A stretch of DNA of 43,061 bases from an uncultured Pseudobdellovibrionaceae bacterium (GCA_934277865.1 CAKQVW010000002.1:1-43061), one strand, 5' to 3'. Positions 1-8,513 are shown, numbered from the stretch's first letter. A program made the numbers and translations. Notes: generated from the letters alone by a model not told the origin.

Positions 1-1
1 T

Positions 2-3000
2 CGTGCGGACCGTGCCCGGACAAGACAGCAGGCAGACACAAATAGCTTTCTCTCGTCACTTACGAACTTATCGGCTTCAGACGCTCAACTAATTGATGCT
101 TTAATAAGAGATGGAGTACTCAAAGCACAAGATGGTTGGATAAGGTTCTCACATGATCTCTATGGTGATTGGATTCGGCAACGTTTTCTACTCTCACAAC
201 GGCAGAAGACTCTTCAAGAAATTGTCCAACGTAAAAACAACATCTATTGGCATCAAGCAATCAGACTGGCATCGCTCGAAATCTTAGAAACAGACGGATT
301 CGATAGCTGGAAAAAGGATGTTACATCGCTCAAAGAGAGTGGTGACGATGTTCTGGTCGATCTCTTTCTCGACATTGCCATCACATCTCTAAATCAAGGT
401 TCGATTCTCGTAACCATCAAGGAATTGCTCTTCTCTGATAACCTGAAAGTGCTCCATAGATTTTTAGAAAGGTTTTTGGCCTACGCTACTGCTCCAAATC
501 CTCAAGTGATGAGCATGCGTACGGAGCTCGATTTGGACGAGCTGGCGGCTGCTCAAATTAACAGAGTCCCCTTATATGCCTATTGGCCAAGTCTCCTAAA
601 TTTTCTTGCCAAGAATATTGAAGACGCTGGCGGCGGCAGAGCCCAGATGGCTCAAGTAGCTGAGAAGTGGCTAACGTTTACTCCCAATGATTTTCCCTTT
701 CGTGAAGACGCAGCCAAAATTATATTTGCATCAGCGAAATGGATTTTTGAATTTAAGAGAGGCCCTGGGCACAGCTATGTTCGGGACGAGGTTGATAAGA
801 AATGTTACCAGGCACTTTTGGCTGCCTATCCCGATCTGCCAAACGAAGTCGAGGATCTTTGCTTGAAACTCATCGGGCTACGCGACGACGGCATCGAGCA
901 TCCCGAGGTGCCAGTTGTACCATCAAAGTCAAAAGCGCCGCCTCCTATCATGCCAATCGTAACTCGCAGAAGGATAGAAAAAAAGGTTCTACCCAATGGC
1001 CCCGAGTTCGAGAGAGATCGGGAGTTTCAAAAAGTCTGCTTGAGTTCTCAGAATTTCCTATACATCGCAAAATACAACCCGTCTCTCGCAGCGAAACTTC
1101 TTCTTGCTGCAATTATTGAGGAGCCGCAAGAATACGAGGATATTTTTGATGACGGCTGGCGGATGGATGAACGTCTCGGCACGGCTTATACTCAGCAGTT
1201 CTATCCACCTCTTTATTCGAGCGGACCGTTTCTGAATTTCTTTCGGGCGGCTCCACAGGAAGCATTAGGTGCCTTGATCCAACTTGTGTCTCTTGTAACG
1301 GACCGATGGGCGGAGAGAGAAAAGAAAAGGCAGCATGAAGTGTTCGGATTTGAAATCGAAATAAACGGTATCAAGAAATTCTGGCGAGGCGATCCTCAGG
1401 TATTTCTTTGGGCGATGGATCTGGCAAATTGCCCAGACGTAGTGGTGGCGTTTTTAATGGCATTCGAAAAGTGGATGTACGAAAAAATTGATGTCAAAGA
1501 GAATGTCGATCCTTGGATTGATCAAATCATTCAGAAGAGTGACTCACTAGCTTTCATCGGTGTGTTGGTCTCAGTCGCTAAATATAGTCCGAAGTTATTG
1601 TTAGAGAAGCTGCGCAGTCTTTTGACCTTGCCTTACGTAATCTGGTGGGATCAGCAATTTTTGCTACAGAATCGCGCCGGCATGGTTTCGATGATCTCTT
1701 GGTCTGGCCAAGGCCCCTATATGGCGAACCTGGCCCTTAAGTGGTTTGGGATGGATCACCGTAAAACTTCAATGAAGCAATGGGCGATCCACTTTCTTCT
1801 AAATGTTCCGGATATGAGAGAATCTTTTGCTCTCGCGCGATCTGCCTGGGAGCGGGAAGTAAAAGATCAGCCAGATGCCTCGCTAGAGGCTCTAGCGTGC
1901 AAGTTCAATCCTGCAAATTATCAGGTCGGCCAACTCGCGGACGGAACTCAAGTGTGGAACTATTCTGCTCCTCCTGAATTTATTGAGAAGCACAAAGAGC
2001 GATTTGAAAAAAATGACGCTCACATGAGCCTTCTCGCGTTTCCAATGAATATTAACAAAGTTCTCGACGCGCATTCGTTTTCAGAAGCGGAATTTTCTCA
2101 GTTGGCAAAAACATCTGAACACATCGCTAAGACCATGACCGGCGAATCTGAAGATCCGATTCTTACTGCACCCAAGGATTGCCAACTGGCGATAGATGGA
2201 TTGAAGCTGGTTGCAGCGAAAAGAAAGATTGTTTCATTTGATGAGCGGACGTTGGACACGGCAAAGGAAAATATAGCCAAGGCACTCCGAGAGCTTTGGG
2301 CTGATCCAGGTGTAGCGGGTTATCCGTATGATCGCTCAGGCCAAAAATATGATACCATTTTGGCTAAAGTAATCGGCCAACTTGCTGTAGGCGCTGAGAG
2401 CGATCCCTGGGTCAGAACGCAGGTAGCCCATTTGATTTGCGGTCCTCGATCAGTTTCTGTGTCCGCATTAATTTCCAGCATTGCCTCTGCAAAGGCTAAC
2501 CACTCTTTCATTTTAGAAATCCTAGCGCTTGTATTCAACTACTCGAAAATTCGAACGGCTTGGCATGATGTAGATCGAACCGTTAGATATTCCAGACATG
2601 AGCGCAAGCAGTCCAAAATTAAGTCTTTCTTATCCAAGAATGACTTCATCAGGCTCAAAGTTTTTCGTGAGTATACACTTGAAGATCGAAAACAATTATT
2701 TGAATTAGAAGTGTCGAACTTAATGGCCAGATTCATCGCCGCGTCTATGCCGCCAGCATGGCCATCTTGGGATTTTGATCCTCACGCTTTTTTGTTCGCA
2801 AAAGATTTGGAGCTTCCTAGTGCAGGGAAAAATCTAATAAGTTTTGAAAGTTTCACGCAGGCCGCCGCTGGACTTCCACCTATGGAGCAATGGGACGACA
2901 ATTTAAAAAAGGGGTGGGTCGAATTTTGTTCCACTGGCTTAGATCAAATTTCAAAGCGTTTGGTTGAAGCGATAAAAGAAGATGGTGATGCGAAAGGTAC

Positions 3001-3700
3001 GCCATATCAACAGGACAACTGGATGATTAACGCCTTCGCTGTAACTTACTTCCTGCGAAACGACGCGAGACTTGATAAGTCTTTGAAAATATTTTTGGAA
3101 GTTGGCGCAGACGGACACTACTGGTTGGATGATTTCGGAAGAGACTTCTTTAGAATGGGTCTCAAAGATCCTAGTACCTGGGAAGCCTTCAAAACTAAAC
3201 TTGAAAAAATATTTGAGATGGCACTTTCCATTGAGAAGCTGAAACCGAGCAGGCGCTCTTGGGACGCCGACGAAATTTGGTGTTCGCTGGTGGGCCTTGA
3301 CGACATTACCATTCAGTTCTTACCGGCTGAGGTGAAGCCGTTAGTAACAGATCTCTTTCCTCTATATGAGAGCTTGATGAAAGCTAGGACCGGTTCAGAT
3401 AAATGTCTCAGCCGATTTATTTCCCTGTTATGTAAAGAAGCAGCAATGAGTATCCGGATGAAAGGGCTTTCAATTGTGGCTTCCGAACTTAAGGGAATTG
3501 ATTATTCGGATTATCGTCAAGGACACTTCATCTCAACGTATTCCTATTTCCTGGCTACCTTATGGCGCGAGAATTTAACTGAATTGCGAAATGATAAAAA
3601 TGCTTTGGCCAATTTCCAACAGATTTTGAACGGACTGATTTCAGTACAAGATCCGCGCGCTTTAGAGTTGGCAGCTCAAGTGAGTGCGACTCGCCGTTAG
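2..3700 (+). CDS. Large STAND-type NTPase-like protein, C-terminal part (5' end outside window)
   Basis: The reading frame is open from base 2, so the start and any NTPase domain lie left of the window; 1232 residues are visible. Visible residues about 30-60 look like the winged-helix end of a STAND/NACHT-like module: a motif IRDGVLKAQDGWIRFSHDLY followed by GDWIRQR, where the His-Asp-Leu and the following Asp-Trp are typical of such proteins. The remaining 1100 residues are helical and repeat-like, without a recognised domain, fitting a sensor/solenoid region. Large proteins of this layout are often phage-sensing defence factors, but that role is inference here. It ends just before a convergent gene. 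By eye it is more AT-rich than the prophage. Confidence 0.75.
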   Translation, partial: RADRARTRQQADTNSFLSSLTNLSASDAQLIDALIRDGVLKAQDGWIRFSHDLYGDWIRQRFLLSQRQKTLQEIVQRKNNIYWHQAIRLASLEILETDGFDSWKKDVTSLKESGDDVLVDLFLDIAITSLNQGSILVTIKELLFSDNLKVLHRFLERFLAYATAPNPQVMSMRTELDLDELAAAQINRVPLYAYWPSLLNFLAKNIEDAGGGRAQMAQVAEKWLTFTPNDFPFREDAAKIIFASAKWIFEFKRGPGHSYVRDEVDKKCYQALLAAYPDLPNEVEDLCLKLIGLRDDGIEHPEVPVVPSKSKAPPPIMPIVTRRRIEKKVLPNGPEFERDREFQKVCLSSQNFLYIAKYNPSLAAKLLLAAIIEEPQEYEDIFDDGWRMDERLGTAYTQQFYPPLYSSGPFLNFFRAAPQEALGALIQLVSLVTDRWAEREKKRQHEVFGFEIEINGIKKFWRGDPQVFLWAMDLANCPDVVVAFLMAFEKWMYEKIDVKENVDPWIDQIIQKSDSLAFIGVLVSVAKYSPKLLLEKLRSLLTLPYVIWWDQQFLLQNRAGMVSMISWSGQGPYMANLALKWFGMDHRKTSMKQWAIHFLLNVPDMRESFALARSAWEREVKDQPDASLEALACKFNPANYQVGQLADGTQVWNYSAPPEFIEKHKERFEKNDAHMSLLAFPMNINKVLDAHSFSEAEFSQLAKTSEHIAKTMTGESEDPILTAPKDCQLAIDGLKLVAAKRKIVSFDERTLDTAKENIAKALRELWADPGVAGYPYDRSGQKYDTILAKVIGQLAVGAESDPWVRTQVAHLICGPRSVSVSALISSIASAKANHSFILEILALVFNYSKIRTAWHDVDRTVRYSRHERKQSKIKSFLSKNDFIRLKVFREYTLEDRKQLFELEVSNLMARFIAASMPPAWPSWDFDPHAFLFAKDLELPSAGKNLISFESFTQAAAGLPPMEQWDDNLKKGWVEFCSTGLDQISKRLVEAIKEDGDAKGTPYQQDNWMINAFAVTYFLRNDARLDKSLKIFLEVGADGHYWLDDFGRDFFRMGLKDPSTWEAFKTKLEKIFEMALSIEKLKPSRRSWDADEIWCSLVGLDDITIQFLPAEVKPLVTDLFPLYESLMKARTGSDKCLSRFISLLCKEAAMSIRMKGLSIVASELKGIDYSDYRQGHFISTYSYFLATLWRENLTELRNDKNALANFQQILNGLISVQDPRALELAAQVSATRR

Positions 3701-3744
3701 AAGCTCGTTAAACCTAGACCTTAACTTGGATATGGCTTCAAAGG

Positions 3745-3779
3745 CCCGTACCACCGCGAGACTTGCGCAGTGGCACGGG
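3745..3779. terminator. Imperfect hairpin between convergent genes
   Basis: CCCGTaCCAC at 3745-3754 pairs with GTGGcACGGG at 3770-3779 (one mismatch), with a further CGC/GCG pair inside the loop. It sits between the stop of the STAND-like gene and the stop of the convergent gene. There is no clear T-run, so a bidirectional terminator is only a possibility; a small structured RNA or repeat remnant is the alternative. Confidence 0.4.
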
Positions 3780-3795
3780 ATACAAGATCAGGTTA

Positions 3796-4386
3796 CTATT
3801 TGCGCTCCGGCCAAATTTTTTCTTTTGGATTCCATGGGTTGGAATTCAAAAGCTCTAAATATTTAATACGACGCTGTGACCGGCCCGCCGAAGTTAGGTC
3901 GAAACTTTGAGTGGCGCTTCGACTGCCCCCGACCTTCGATTCGTTACGTTCTTCTTCAGTATTCAACTCAAGTATAAGCTCAGACTCTCGTTGAATCTCA
4001 CCATCGAAGGTCAGCGAGCATACTGACGTGATATTGCCAGCCAATGGATTATTGGTGTTAGGGTCGCCCCAGCTATACTCATTCACTGTCAATTTCGTAC
4101 TGTCATCGAACTTAGACAGAAATTCTCTGAGCTCGCCGGTAGTCTGAAATTTTGCAATAATCGGCTTTTCCGCACTCGAATGTGCAGGCACTTTAGCGAC
4201 CGATGAAACTTCATCAGGGGCATTGGATGACATCGCCGATGCCGTATTCCAATCCTTAAATCCAAAGACCTTGGCGAGCACTTCGAGCGAATGCCCATGT
4301 GGCAAATCGATATTGTGCTTTTCACGCAGTACTTGGCGAAGAAATTTCGCGCGCTCTTTAACTTGTTCTTTTGACGGTTCTCTCAC
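3796..4386 (-). CDS. Protein with N-terminal Glyoxalase_8-like domain
   Basis: 196 residues, GTG start with GGGAG five bases upstream. Residues about 4-50 carry the pattern AKFLRQVL...HGHSLEVLAKVFGFKDWN, which closely resembles the short helical domain called glyoxalase-related or Glyoxalase_8 (typical ending G(F/Y)xDWN). The rest (about 75-196) has a central segment rich in beta-type residues and a polar tail; I do not recognise it. No catalytic role is known for this domain, and nothing here shows enzyme activity. It converges with the STAND-like gene and is separated from the regulator unit on its other side by about 220 bases. Confidence 0.7.
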   Translation of the reverse strand: MREPSKEQVKERAKFLRQVLREKHNIDLPHGHSLEVLAKVFGFKDWNTASAMSSNAPDEVSSVAKVPAHSSAEKPIIAKFQTTGELREFLSKFDDSTKLTVNEYSWGDPNTNNPLAGNITSVCSLTFDGEIQRESELILELNTEEERNESKVGGSRSATQSFDLTSAGRSQRRIKYLELLNSNPWNPKEKIWPERK

Positions 4387-4513
4387 GGATACTCCCTTTT
4401 TTCGGACTTCGCGTTCTTTTGGTCGCCTTAAAGGACAGTCCTAAAAAGTTAGTATTGAAAAAACCTTTTATGATTGTGCGGGAAATTCACCTTAGCTTTT
4501 CAGCCGCGACCGG

Positions 4514-4531
4514 CAGGCTTCCCCAAGCCTG
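4514..4531 (-). terminator. Hairpin downstream of the HTH/small-peptide unit
   Basis: CAGGCTT-CCCC-AAGCCTG is a perfect 7-bp stem with a 4-base loop, placed about 80 bases after the stop of the 61-residue gene. No T-run follows on the minus strand (on the plus strand ATAATTTT follows), so termination is uncertain. The 222 bases between 4387 and 4608 otherwise show no gene. Confidence 0.4.
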
Positions 4532-4608
4532 TGCATAATTTTAGCAATGACTCAGATCTACGGTCAATTAATTCAAACATAGACCGGCATAGTGTCATCC
4601 TAGCGGAA

Positions 4609-4794
4609 TCACCGGAATCTCTTAGCTTCCTCCGGAAAAACCGATATCGGCTTCCAATCAATCTTTACAGCTTGAAGAGACGCTCGCTGTAGTTTTGCAC
4701 GACACTGCCCCGAACGGCAGTTGAGATCCTTCAAGGAAAATCCAAAATCCAAAAGTGCGGCCGCGATTAAAATCTTGATAATGATGTCGTTCAT
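4609..4794 (-). CDS. Small hydrophobic/Cys peptide coupled to HTH regulator
   Basis: 61 residues. The start ATG lies 8 bases past the stop of the upstream HTH gene and has an excellent Shine-Dalgarno (AGGAGG) five bases before it, which supports real translation. Residues 4-20 (IIIKILIAAALLDFGFS) form a hydrophobic segment, probably a signal or membrane anchor, followed by a CRSGQC pair and a basic stretch. Family unknown. The tight linkage suggests a common mRNA with the regulator. It could be a small secreted disulfide peptide or membrane peptide. Confidence 0.55.
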   Translation of the reverse strand: MNDIIIKILIAAALLDFGFSLKDLNCRSGQCRAKLQRASLQAVKIDWKPISVFPEEAKRFR

Positions 4795-4802
4795 ATTTCC
4801 TC

Positions 4803-5441
4803 CTACTTTGCCAATGCTTTAATGACACTTGCCGCGGACAAAAGAGCCTGTTCATCTAGGCGATCAAGCAGCGCCACGATTTCTGCAATCACTTCATCGG
4901 CCATCACATTGCCTCTTACGATTTTTTCGAAATCTTCCCGCTTATATTTGAGTGAGCGCAAAATCAGATCGATTTTGCCTTCTGTTAAATCCGAGCGTCC
5001 TGCTTCGATCAGTCCGAAAGTACATCTTCTAAATCCACACAAGGCGGATGCCTTGTATTGGGATATTCCACGCCGTTTGCGCAAAATGCGGATGGCGCGT
5101 ACTTCTTTGGTGACGACTTTATAGAGATTGCGTCTCGGCTTACGAGACATGGTCCGTTCAAGATTGTAGGCATCGATTTGAGCGAGCGCCTTCTCGGGCG
5201 AACCATTGAGCAGGCCGAATTCGGCCCAAGTCATACCCATTTTCTCAACGATGCCTTTGATACGATCTTCAGAAAAATTGCATCGACCGTTTTCGAGCTG
5301 CTCGAGAGCTCTGATCGAGCAGGCACATTTCTCTGCGGCCTGGCGTCTGTTTAGACCGAGCGATAGGCGAGCGGCTTTCAGCGCCAGCACGGTCTTCGTG
5401 ATCTTTTTGACGGATGAACGTCGAACGACTTCTTCTTGCAT
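4803..5441 (-). CDS. Tandem helix-turn-helix (XRE-like) transcriptional regulator
   Basis: 212 residues from the ATG at 5441, which has AAGGAG seven bases upstream; a longer frame to 5528 lacks such a site. Two XRE/Cro-type HTH units are visible: about residues 18-70 (LGLNRRQAAEKCACSIRALE then QLENGR) and about 110-165 (RGISQYKASALCGFRRCTFG then LIEAGR). Each has the usual Q/A-A-A...R-x-L-E-x-G pattern, though with unusual Cys content. The tail after about 180 is acidic and helical, perhaps a dimer interface. The gene lies outside the prophage, reads toward the small peptide gene, and probably controls that pair through the repeats at 5524-5622. Such double-HTH chains could also bind one asymmetric operator as a monomer. 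Confidence 0.75.
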   Translation of the reverse strand: MQEEVVRRSSVKKITKTVLALKAARLSLGLNRRQAAEKCACSIRALEQLENGRCNFSEDRIKGIVEKMGMTWAEFGLLNGSPEKALAQIDAYNLERTMSRKPRRNLYKVVTKEVRAIRILRKRRGISQYKASALCGFRRCTFGLIEAGRSDLTEGKIDLILRSLKYKREDFEKIVRGNVMADEVIAEIVALLDRLDEQALLSAASVIKALAK

Positions 5442-5523
5442 TTGCGGACTCCTTTCAAGAGTGGTTTGCAAGAAGCAGCTTGTTCGTTTTAAAAAATCCG
5501 GAAGTGGAACTACAGCGGGCCTG

Positions 5524-5622
5524 CTCAAAAATAGCGATTTTTGCCAGGCACCTAGTATGAGTGACTTTCAATACTTACGGTTCATCGGCTACTCAAAAAA
5601 TAGCAAACTTTGCCGAAGGCAC
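5524..5622. promoter_or_regulatory. Operator-like repeat pair upstream of the tandem-HTH gene
   Basis: Two related copies of about 28 bp, each starting CTCAAAAATAGC or CTCAAAAAATAGC and ending TTTGCC..GGCAC, lie at 5525-5550 and 5592-5621. The first contains a perfect dyad CAAAAAT-AGCG-ATTTTTG (5526-5543). They sit 80-180 bases upstream of the regulator start, where autoregulatory operators would be expected. Binding by the tandem-HTH protein is inference. The whole gene-free stretch 5442-5940 holds only these repeats, attL, the arm-type sites and two dyads. Confidence 0.45.
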
Positions 5623-5787
5623 GAAAAGCCAAACACAAGCCATTCATAAGCCAATTTGAGGCTGTGAACGGCAGTTCTAGGCAGGTTTCAAAAGTTGAAC
5701 CTGATCCCCTTTGAGGTCTCTAAGGCTTTAAATTGTTTTTGCTTTTTAAATTCGCTTCGCGAAGCCAAGTCCCCAAGGTCGGGAAAT

Positions 5788-5804
5788 TGGAGGTGGTAGA
5801 GGGA
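5788..5804. other. attL: attL core (17-bp copy of tRNA-Cys 3' end)
   Basis: TGGAGGTGGTAGAGGGA is identical to 41303-41319, the last 17 nt of the tRNA-Cys gene on the minus strand including CCA. Beyond the core the two sites diverge. Since the intact tRNA is at the right junction, this left copy is the original chromosomal tRNA 3' end displaced by integration, and the phage supplied the replacement. Confidence 0.9.
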
Positions 5805-5821
5805 CCTGCACCGTGATTTGA

Positions 5822-5859
5822 AAAAGACAAAAGAAACAAGCCCTTGCGAGAATCGCAAG
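5822..5859 (-). terminator. Likely terminator of the int operon
   Basis: On the minus strand CTTGCGA-TTC-TCGCAAG (5859-5843, perfect 7-bp stem) is followed by GGC and a T-rich stretch with runs of TTTCTTTT and TTTTT. It lies about 80 bases after the integrase stop and before attL, so it would keep prophage transcription from entering the chromosome. Confidence 0.5.
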
Positions 5860-5864
5860 AAATC

Positions 5865-5899
5865 TGTGGACCACTTGTGGACCGTTTCTCGCGAGAAAC
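5865..5899. other. Left arm-type integrase sites plus 16-bp palindrome
   Basis: TGTGGACCACTTGTGGACC (5865-5883) contains two copies of TGTGGACC spaced 11 bp apart and recurs exactly at 41113-41131 near the other end, in the same orientation. Both copies are followed by two variable bases and TTCTCG. This is the arrangement expected of arm-type sites bound by the integrase N-terminal domain. It overlaps a perfect 16-bp palindrome GTTTCTCGCGAGAAAC (5884-5899) that may bind an accessory factor. Confidence 0.6.
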
Positions 5900-5940
5900 T
5901 CGCCGGCTCCCAGTGGCACTTTGATGCGCTCCGAAGGTCG

Positions 5941-7236
5941 TCATCTGGCACCGCCAAAGGACTTCTTCATGAACGCTTGCTTCACCTCGAGGCTGATCTG
6001 ACTAACGTAGACCCGCTCGTAGACATCGAGGCTCATGTCCATTATCTCACATGCAACCTTTGGTGGCCAGCCGAGTTCCGCTGTCATTGTCGCGAAGGTT
6101 TTTCGGCAATCGTGGTAACGCGCCTCGTATGGCCCGATGTCTTCGATTTTTGCGATCTCTCGCGTCCGGTACCACGTCTTTTCGAATACACCATGAGAAA
6201 GCGTCTTCGTCGGGTCATTAGGCGCCGGAAACAACCACTTTGAGTTTAGATGTTCGTTCGCCTCAATCTGGAACACGAGAGCTTCACGCGCCTCGTCGAC
6301 AAGCGGAACGTCGCGCCAGTGGTGATTCTTGAAGGACCACACCTTCAAACTCCCATTCTTGAAGTCAACTTTCGATTTCTCGAGTCTCGATAGTTCGCTG
6401 TAGCGAACGCCTCCAAGAAGCCCGATCGCCAAAAACGCGCGCGATCGCGCGGCGAGGATCTTTCTCTGGCGTGATGGCTCTGTGCCGTCAGACGTCTTTA
6501 ATATCTCTTTCCATGCATCGAGCAACCTGCGTTGCTCATCTTTAGTGTAAACTCGGCCCGCCTTTTGGTATCGAGTCGCCTTCTTGACGATCTCATCGAT
6601 GTCTTCAAGAGGAGAAATGTCCGGGAACTTTTTAAAAAAGCCGCGGTTCACACCAAATGTGAGTAGCATTTTGAGGAAGTCGAAAGTCTTCTCGAAGAGC
6701 TTGTCGCCGCGGTTCTCTAGGTACCATGCCTTGTATTGCACGATCGCGACGTCATTTACTCGGTCAGCTGTCATGTACGGCGGCCGCGGGATTGAAGTTG
6801 GATAGTGCGCGCGATCCTGTGCCAGCTCGGACGGATTCTCTGGTGGAACACCCCAGAAGCCACGAAGTCCATGCTTCCAGTTCTTTTGATAATTTCTTAT
6901 CGTGCCCGGCGACTTGCCCACAGTTTTCTCTGAGAAAAGAATCTGCCAAACAGAATCCACGCTCGGATTCGTCACGCCTGAGACATGAAGATCAAGCTCA
7001 ACACCAGTTTTCCCAGTTCGTACGCCTTCGAGATGTTCGTCGACGACACGTCTTGCGGCCGTGATGCCTTCGCAAATTCCGGTCTTCTTGTTGAGCTTCC
7101 CCTCGATACCCGTTCGGATTTTCAAGCGGCGACCATTGAATGTCGTTCTGAATACGAGCTGACCTGTGGCCGGCACGATGTACCACCCTGGATAGTTCGT
7201 AAGTCTCACGAGGTCGCGGCTTGAATCTTTACTCAT
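5941..7236 (-). CDS. int: Tyrosine recombinase (phage integrase)
   Basis: 431 residues from the ATG at 7236, which overlaps the stop of the upstream gene as ATGA; a frame to 7293 exists but is less likely. It catalyses site-specific recombination between phage attP and the tRNA-Cys attB. The C-terminal catalytic domain shows Arg278 (GGVRYSELSRLE), a Lys in the beta-hairpin about 303, the HxxR box HDCR (His375, Arg378) and the probable nucleophile Tyr410 (YERVYV). The usual second His/Trp, expected three residues after the second-box glycine, reads as Met401, which is atypical. The N-terminal part carries an arm-binding-like region and a core-binding domain (about 95-200). It is the gene nearest attL, as expected. 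Confidence 0.93.
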   Translation of the reverse strand: MSKDSSRDLVRLTNYPGWYIVPATGQLVFRTTFNGRRLKIRTGIEGKLNKKTGICEGITAARRVVDEHLEGVRTGKTGVELDLHVSGVTNPSVDSVWQILFSEKTVGKSPGTIRNYQKNWKHGLRGFWGVPPENPSELAQDRAHYPTSIPRPPYMTADRVNDVAIVQYKAWYLENRGDKLFEKTFDFLKMLLTFGVNRGFFKKFPDISPLEDIDEIVKKATRYQKAGRVYTKDEQRRLLDAWKEILKTSDGTEPSRQRKILAARSRAFLAIGLLGGVRYSELSRLEKSKVDFKNGSLKVWSFKNHHWRDVPLVDEAREALVFQIEANEHLNSKWLFPAPNDPTKTLSHGVFEKTWYRTREIAKIEDIGPYEARYHDCRKTFATMTAELGWPPKVACEIMDMSLDVYERVYVSQISLEVKQAFMKKSFGGAR

Positions 7237-7439
7237 CCAGCTCTCTTCTTCTTCACCAGCTTCTTGGCGCGAAAGTGTTCCCAGTCCGACCAATAGATTC
7301 TTGTCACACCAAGATCGTATGCCGGGAGCTCACGACTATTGATCGCATCTCGAACAAATTTCGAAGCGACTCCTGCGCGCTCGCAGAGCTGGCTCACTGT
7401 CAGGCATTCGTTCTCTTGGTGATTCTTCTTTCTTGCCAC
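7233..7439 (-). CDS. Excisionase/AlpA-like HTH protein
   Basis: 68 residues, GTG start preceded by GGAGGA. The pattern LTVSQLCERAGVASKFVRDA followed by INSRELPAYDLG and a Trp-containing strand is the winged-HTH layout of MerR/AlpA/excisionase-type DNA-binding proteins (HTH_17-like). It overlaps the integrase start by four bases, so both are translated from one mRNA. The likely role is directing excision by binding near the att sites, or controlling int. Family assignment is by pattern only. Confidence 0.72.
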   Translation of the reverse strand: MARKKNHQENECLTVSQLCERAGVASKFVRDAINSRELPAYDLGVTRIYWSDWEHFRAKKLVKKKRAG

Positions 7440-7540
7440 GTTTCCTCCAAACTCTACTAAATGCTACTAAGATTAGTAGGAAGCGCCCGTTGCCTCAGTT
7501 TGTTTCTGTTCCAGTATTCAAAGCTTCAGCGCGTCTCGCT

Positions 7541-8095
7541 CTACTCGGTCAAACTTCTTTCAACACTCTCAGGAGATCGCTCTTCGCTTTGAGCAACAGT
7601 GCGATCTCCCGCGCACACTGAACTGCTTGTTCTGTTCTTTCGGGGACGATACGGACGTTGTCCTTGATGTCGAGAATCGAACTCATGTGAGAGTGCAATG
7701 CGCTCGCCGAGTCGTGCGCTAACTGCGCTGATTTCAACACGGCCGGCCTCAAGGTCTCGGATAAGGTTTGCGAGTCCGCGTCCAGGGTTTCTACGGAGAC
7801 GGCCTTCATAGATGTTTGCAAGACGCTTGGCGCGATTTCGACGGTAATATTCTCTTTGACGGGCGTTAATCTCATCTCGCCTCGCCGCTCGCGCCATTGC
7901 TTTTCTTCTTCGATCTCTTTCTCTGCGTTTCTCAAGATCTCGTTCATATTGCTCTCGCCCCCTCGCCCTCTCTGCGTCTGCATTCTTGTGATATTTTTCG
8001 CGCGCCTTAGCTCTCACTGCCTCAAGGTTCTCTAGGCGTCTTCTTCGTGCGCGTTCGTTTGCTCGTCGCTTTCGTTCTTCTGGAGAGATCGCCAT
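7541..8095 (-). CDS. Arg/Glu-rich phage protein of unknown function
   Basis: 184 residues from the ATG at 8095 (MAISPEERKRR); an upstream ATG at 8140 would add 15. Neither has a strong ribosome site. Residues 4-95 are a highly charged helix with loose repeats of the form R..EYYRRNRAKR, like the N-terminal tails of phage endonuclease-VII-type or transcription-related proteins. Residues about 95-135 (NPGRGLANLIRDLEAGRVEI) look like a short folded helical segment. The last 45 residues look unlike natural coding and overlap another plausible frame (7549-7686), so the true end may be different or a frameshift may join the two. Confidence 0.5.
   Translation of the reverse strand: MAISPEERKRRANERARRRRLENLEAVRAKAREKYHKNADAERARGREQYERDLEKRRERDRRRKAMARAARRDEINARQREYYRRNRAKRLANIYEGRLRRNPGRGLANLIRDLEAGRVEISAVSARLGERIALSHEFDSRHQGQRPYRPRKNRTSSSVCAGDRTVAQSEERSPESVERSLTE
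7549..7686 (-). CDS. Possible overlapping small ORF
   Basis: 45 residues in another frame than the Arg-rich gene, starting ATG AGT at 7686. The product (MSSILDIKDNVRIVPERTEQ, then a helical segment ending LLKAKSDLLRVLKEV) looks more like a real amphipathic helical protein than the overlapping C-terminus in the other frame. No clear ribosome site is visible, so translation would need coupling or a frameshift from the upstream gene. Confidence 0.35.
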   Translation of the reverse strand: MSSILDIKDNVRIVPERTEQAVQCAREIALLLKAKSDLLRVLKEV

Positions 8096-8236
8096 TGCTT
8101 GTTCCGAAAAATCGGCCTGTTCTGGGTTGCTCCAGGCCATCCACGAGTGTCATTGCGCCCATAGACCGTCGTCTCGCTTCGCAACCAAGATAGGAGTAAT
8201 ATGCATCTCGCTCCTACCGCCTCTCCGTTTCATAAA

Positions 8237-8488
8237 CTACGCCCGCTGACCAGCCGGCGGTCTCGAATCCACCGGTCCGCCGGTACTACGAGATTCAACT
8301 GGTGCCGCTGCTTCGAGAACCTCAATCTGCTGTTCGTCGAACCAACGCTCGTCGACAAACTTGCCGTCTTTATCCATCGGCGGTTGAATCGAAATCCGAA
8401 CGCAGCCATTCAAAAACACGCTTCGGCAAACTGCGACACCCTGAAACCCAGAAATCTTGTCTTTCACCAAACTACCAAGCTGAATCAC
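8237..8488 (-). CDS. Conserved small phage protein
   Basis: 83 residues, GTG start with AGGAGG nine bases upstream. The first 60 residues, beginning MIQLGSLVKDKISGFQGVAV and containing WFDEQQIEVLEA, match a type of short beta-rich protein often seen in temperate phages of Gram-negative bacteria. Function unknown. The tail after residue 62 is Pro/Gly/Ser-rich and probably disordered. It is part of the early leftward chain between cro and int. Confidence 0.75.
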   Translation of the reverse strand: MIQLGSLVKDKISGFQGVAVCRSVFLNGCVRISIQPPMDKDGKFVDERWFDEQQIEVLEAAAPVESRSTGGPVDSRPPAGQRA

Positions 8489-8513
8489 TCTAACACCCTC
8501 CTGACTTCATTAA

